Assembly: GCF_011752935.1 (NCBI RefSeq)
Contig: NZ_VWWO01000002.1
Location: forward strand, 124,001-188,000
Length of the DNA: 64,000 nucleotides
Origin: Chitinophaga sp. Cy-1792
GTDB taxonomy: Bacteria; Bacteroidota; Bacteroidia; Chitinophagales; Chitinophagaceae
Direction of reading: 5' to 3'
Shown here: positions 61,901-64,000 of the stretch, in pieces
Layout: every line of letters starts with the position of its first letter
Position numbering within the stretch: position 1 is the first letter of the stretch
Program-made: the position numbers and the translations under genes
The notes under the pieces: generated by a model
Seen by the model: the letters and a program-made list of their open reading frames with translations, nothing else
Told to the model about the DNA's origin: nothing
Databases searched by the model: none

Positions 61901-63034
61901 GGAAACCGCGCCGCTATTATCAAAAAGGCGGCTGCTTTTGAGGTAGTCATTACCACCTACGGCCTCCTGCAATCAGAAGAGCAGCTGCTGGCCAATCGTA
62001 AATGGGCTACTATTGTGCTGGATGAGGCGCATATCATCCGTAACCATCAGACGCGCACTGCTAAGGCGGCATATAATCTGCAAGCCGGTTTTAAACTCGC
62101 CCTCACGGGAACGCCTATACAAAATAACCTGACGGAAATATGGGGACTCTTCAGGTTCCTGTGTCCTGAGCTGCTAGGCAGCATTGATTTCTTCAATAAG
62201 CAATATGTATTTCCATCGTTGAGAAACCCGGAGAGCAATGTCAAAAAGCAGCTGAAGAGGATATTGTCGCCATTTATGCTGCGGCGTACCAAAACGGCCG
62301 TATTGGAGGAGCTGCCACCAAGCACGGAAATCGTTAAGCTGGTGGAGCAATCCCCTGAAGAGACTGCTTTATATGAAGCCGTACGGCGTCGTGCGCTGGA
62401 GTCGCTGACCGCACAGGAAGGAAACAATGCGCAGCGCCATATCCGCGCCCTGGCAGAAATTACCCGCCTCAGAATGGCGGCATGCCATCCAAAGCTGGTA
62501 GATAGCCAGCTGGAAATGGGTAGCTCCAAACTCAATGCCTTCCTGGAAATTGTGGACGAGCTGCTGGAAAATAACCATAAAGCACTTGTATTCAGCCAGT
62601 TTGTAAAACACCTGGATCTCGTAAAAGCAGCCTTGCTGCAGAAAGGTATCCGCTTCCTCTATCTCGATGGCAGTACCCCAATTGCGACCCGTGCTAAACT
62701 GGTAAAACAGTTCCAGGCCGGAGAAGCCGATTTGTTCCTTATAAGTCTGAAAGCCGGCGGCCTGGGCCTCAACCTCACTGCCGCCGATTATGTCATCCAC
62801 CTCGATCCGTGGTGGAACCCTGCTATCGAAGAGCAGGCGTCCGACAGGGCAAGGCGTATCGGCCAGACAAGGCCCGTCACCATTTATCGTTTGGTTGCCA
62901 TGCATACCATCGAAGAAAAAATCCTCACCCTTCACAATACCAAAAGAGAACTCGCCGACCAGCTGCTGGAAGGTACTGATATGGCTGTCAAACTCTCCGC
63001 TGATGAATTGATCGAATTGGTGAATACGTTATAA
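58988..63034 (+). CDS. SNF2-family DEAD/DEAH helicase-like ATPase
   Basis: The 1348-residue protein has a long N-terminal region (1-880) of unknown fold rich in helices and Gln, then a SNF2 ATPase core. It shows Walker A with K924 (DDMGLGKTVQS), DEAH box D1012-E-A-H1015 (VLDEAHIIRN), motif III LTGTPIQNNLTEIWGLFRFL, and helicase C-terminal motifs (FLYLDGSTP, SLKAGGLGLNLTAADYVIHLDPWWNP, QASDRARRIGQTRPVTIYRL). Members translocate on double-stranded DNA or remodel bound RNA polymerase (HepA/RapA-like). Standalone long SNF2 genes in Bacteroidota are mostly uncharacterised. No methylase or nuclease neighbour suggests a DISARM-like system. Confidence 0.94.
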   Translation: MFDDANFRKQYHSLPQDAKMIIDILSIYMYPVDKPTLNAAVATLSLLQPAQSGELLQQLGDRELLHRNISGNYFLPLEHCLQLFPENITKPAYQQMLQQVPANDFHFYSAHAALQEVQRLLVAAFIGDKSLLFLPIRKIEQQLNEYLPFLSCLAGRQKYRFLLQLFDSTAVEAMFAWAMRFQLQQLQPLALIRQLKQELQQFSSNDIVPETAILEGSLTLLPQPATADDYFANAIYHLYHMDTAQAKSSFELGIKKQRSADKKNIIPTTPLMAFYYASMLVLLPVGEATPQMQKVTEFYERKHFPAIIPAIALLQLHMGKREKAENLLQLIFEMAAKEPDKRLMLLLGMWALKWYHPKNKLLLLHQATCRLLLAKAIANGYTMPALEYLYYTRDEGYEGYESWYREMIANTGLEPLGTRSLQVPEWERILNALLGTEEKKKEKAGSKFRIAWLVDLGRFTVQPVQQQYKEATGWSRGRNIALSRIKDGSAEGMTEQDIRIGSTVQRVSFYNAGADSWSFEQRVWQEIAGHPLLFSEEDGETPVEVIKATPELSVLTHAKGFTFKTNIDDYSSPVIFVRESLTRLKVIPVSAQQQHLLRTLQQLQSIPASGKDKLAKVLQHLSAYFTIHADILDTPADIRSIRGDARIVVQLLPMNTGLKAAFFIKPFKTDPPYCKPGLGGKSVLGIMNGERCQALRDQEQEMANFNKLLGYIQQNMLQEVDDDQIIFEDPADCLQLLEIIREHPDLAIAEWPEGERYRISKQVDLKDLHIAIKEKDHWFTCEANIYIDEYTVLSLKELLDDKAVKKHKFVTLKNGEIISLEDNLRKRIYDLAAFIIEEDNSLRIRPMLAPFAAEALLDMEKVETDRHWKSMLAKWQKAQSIQPEVPAGLQTSLRNYQEEGFRWMVQLASWGAGACLADDMGLGKTVQSLALLLQRAAEGPALIVCPASVLPNWISEALRFAPALQFTDLSSGNRAAIIKKAAAFEVVITTYGLLQSEEQLLANRKWATIVLDEAHIIRNHQTRTAKAAYNLQAGFKLALTGTPIQNNLTEIWGLFRFLCPELLGSIDFFNKQYVFPSLRNPESNVKKQLKRILSPFMLRRTKTAVLEELPPSTEIVKLVEQSPEETALYEAVRRRALESLTAQEGNNAQRHIRALAEITRLRMAACHPKLVDSQLEMGSSKLNAFLEIVDELLENNHKALVFSQFVKHLDLVKAALLQKGIRFLYLDGSTPIATRAKLVKQFQAGEADLFLISLKAGGLGLNLTAADYVIHLDPWWNPAIEEQASDRARRIGQTRPVTIYRLVAMHTIEEKILTLHNTKRELADQLLEGTDMAVKLSADELIELVNTL

Positions 63035-63169
63035 GGTTAGCACTGCTACCACTCGACTATTTCTATGAATGGTGATGCATCAGCGCACCGCCCATATACT
63101 GTTTCTTCCGGGCTGGACTTACGAGTAAATGCCCTACGTTTCTTATTCCTTTCGAAAATCTCATCCTAC

Positions 63170-63530
63170 GCTATTTCTCCTTGGGAATGGCGGCCGCTCG
63201 CCATCGCGGCAAATCAATCGGCCTGGTACTGTCTTTCCTGCGGCCGATTTCCGAGGAAAATAACTTACGTGCGCTATTTCTCCTTGGGAATGGTCGGCAA
63301 ATCAATCGGCCTGGTACTGTCTTTCGTGAGGTCGATTTCCAAGGAAAATAACTTACGTGCGCTATTTCTCCTTGGGAATGGTCGGCAAATCAATCGGCCT
63401 GGTACTGTCTTTCGTGAGGTCGATTTTCGAGGGAAATAACCTACGTGCGCTATTTCTCCTTGGGAATGGCTGGCCGCGCGCCAGCGCGGCCAGCCCTCCT
63501 CCCGACCATCGAAGATGGTCGGGAAAATAA
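63170..63530. repeat. Structured tandem repeat array (88-bp unit, 4 units)
   Basis: Units begin at 63170 (103 bp), 63273 (88 bp), 63361 (88 bp) and 63449 (about 82 bp). All open with GCTATTTCTCCTTGGGAATGG and end near GGAAAATAAC. Units 1-3 hold the stem AATCGGCC(T) / (A)GGYCGATT; an outer stem TCCTTGG / CCRAGGA closes the unit. Unit 1 carries a 15-bp insert related to the palindrome in unit 4 (CTGGCCGCG / CGCGGCCAG), which also holds CCCGACCATC / GATGGTCGGG. The whole 63035-63682 interval is non-coding; apart from this array I see nothing in it. Confidence 0.9.
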
Positions 63531-63682
63531 CCCCAATTGCCTACATGATAACTAGACTATGATTTAACACTTGTTTATCAGGCTAGATAAATTCTATATG
63601 AAATTTTCCCCCCAATTTTGACGTTACTGGGACCATGTGAACGAGCGTAAATGAAATCTGTACAAAACCCGTAAGCCCGTCA

Positions 63683-64000
63683 ATGAAAAAAATTTTATTA
63701 TTCCTCACACTCTTGTGCCTTGCACAAGGGTTGCACGCACAGCACGCAGTTATCCGAGGACAAGTAACGGACACGCTTAACCGAAACCACTTGCCCAATG
63801 CAGTAGTAGCGGTGCTTCGCGCCAAAGACTCTATTCTGTACAAGTTCCAGCGTACTACCGCCGATGGAAAATTTGAACTAAAAAACCTGCAACCAGGTAA
63901 TTACCTCGTCAGTATCAGCTACCCGAAATTTGCTGATTACGTTGAACCGGTAACGTTAGACTCATCTACCGTAAAGGAAATGGGCAATATCGGTGTTATC
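63683..64000 (+). CDS. Outer membrane beta-barrel protein, 3' end missing
   Basis: The frame opens at ATG 63683 and runs off the window. It encodes a signal peptide (MKKILLFLTLLCLAQGLHAQ) and a carboxypeptidase-regulatory-like domain (AVIRGQVTDTLNRNHLPNAVVAVLRAKDS, GKFELKNLQPGNYLVSISYPKFADYVEPV). This is the start of another OMP_b-brl/TonB-receptor-like protein of the type seen at 16622 and 53773. The remainder (plug and barrel) should lie beyond the window. Confidence 0.88.
   Translation, partial: MKKILLFLTLLCLAQGLHAQHAVIRGQVTDTLNRNHLPNAVVAVLRAKDSILYKFQRTTADGKFELKNLQPGNYLVSISYPKFADYVEPVTLDSSTVKEMGNIGVI

Noticed and set aside
58988..63034. DISARM-like or other helicase-based defence island
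   Set aside because: The SNF2 gene has no methylase, nuclease or DUF1998 partner on either side.
63065..63439. 124-residue ORF across the repeat array
   Set aside because: The 88-bp unit shifts frame at each repeat, so identical DNA would encode three unrelated peptides. The conserved features are hairpins, not codons.
63170..63530. CRISPR array
   Set aside because: Units are contiguous 88-bp tandem copies with no short repeat/unique spacer pattern and no cas genes nearby.

Overview
The window is chromosomal DNA of a member of the Bacteroidota, most likely Chitinophagaceae and close to Chitinophaga. The grounds are a SusC/SusD pair driven by a FecI-type sigma factor and FecR, several carboxypeptidase-regulatory-domain outer membrane barrels, a GH18 chitinase, GH95 and CE8 enzymes, many Ser/Cys signal peptides, and promoters of the Bacteroidota form TTTG-N20-TAnnTTTG instead of -35/-10 boxes. 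Genes lie on both strands in short operons with strong hairpin terminators. Species assignment is inference; no rRNA is present.

Layout. 1-2.1 kb: 3' part of a tail-collar protein and two unknown genes, one with an Sm/Hfq-like C-terminus. 2.2-5.5 kb: ligD and a P-loop ATPase. 5.6-8.1 kb: a secreted LamG-like protein divergent from a transmembrane regulator with a similar C-terminus. 8.1-10.4 kb: PhyH dioxygenase, CPA1 antiporter, tRNA-Ser(TGA). 10.4-14.6 kb: DoxX operon divergent from a MarR regulator, a serine hydrolase and an aminoglycoside 6-adenylyltransferase-like gene. 14.6-19 kb: LytTR two-component system divergent from an outer membrane barrel. 19-24.1 kb: MBL/AraC pair, a duplicated SRPBCC cassette and its divergent GlxA-type regulator. 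24.2-27.1 kb: LLM oxidoreductase and an AT-rich patch with a YhcG-type nuclease. 27.2-36.4 kb: complete sigma/anti-sigma/SusC/SusD/DUF4843/PKD locus. 36.7-41.4 kb: lipase-like hydrolase, pectinesterase, GH95. 41.5-43.5 kb: four tandem paralogous membrane proteins. 43.8-49.2 kb: acyltransferase, small membrane pair, chitinase, lipoproteins, haem protein. 49.2-53.7 kb: two SH3-like paralogues, rhodanese, DUF3817, cytochrome-b-like, TetR and DUF4198 genes. 53.8-58.7 kb: outer membrane barrel, DUF502, ArsR/SRPBCC pair, EamA exporter. 59-64 kb: SNF2 helicase, a structured repeat array, and the start of another outer membrane barrel.

The most informative material is regulatory. Three 10-bp direct repeats with a 22-bp period lie in front of both SRPBCC copies. 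Twin palindromes bracket the ArsR promoter, and a 10-bp inverted repeat overlaps the promoter of the operon beside tetR. Two 10-bp repeats with a 20-bp period lie in front of the LytTR system, and three CAAGTY repeats with a 10-bp period lie in front of the transmembrane regulator. In at least five genes the -7 box ends only 4-5 nt before the start codon, which suggests leaderless mRNAs. The least explained structure is the array at 63170-63530. Its units share conserved ends and have hairpin cores whose base pairs are kept by compensating changes. No CRISPR array, prophage core, insertion sequence or complete known defence system was found.
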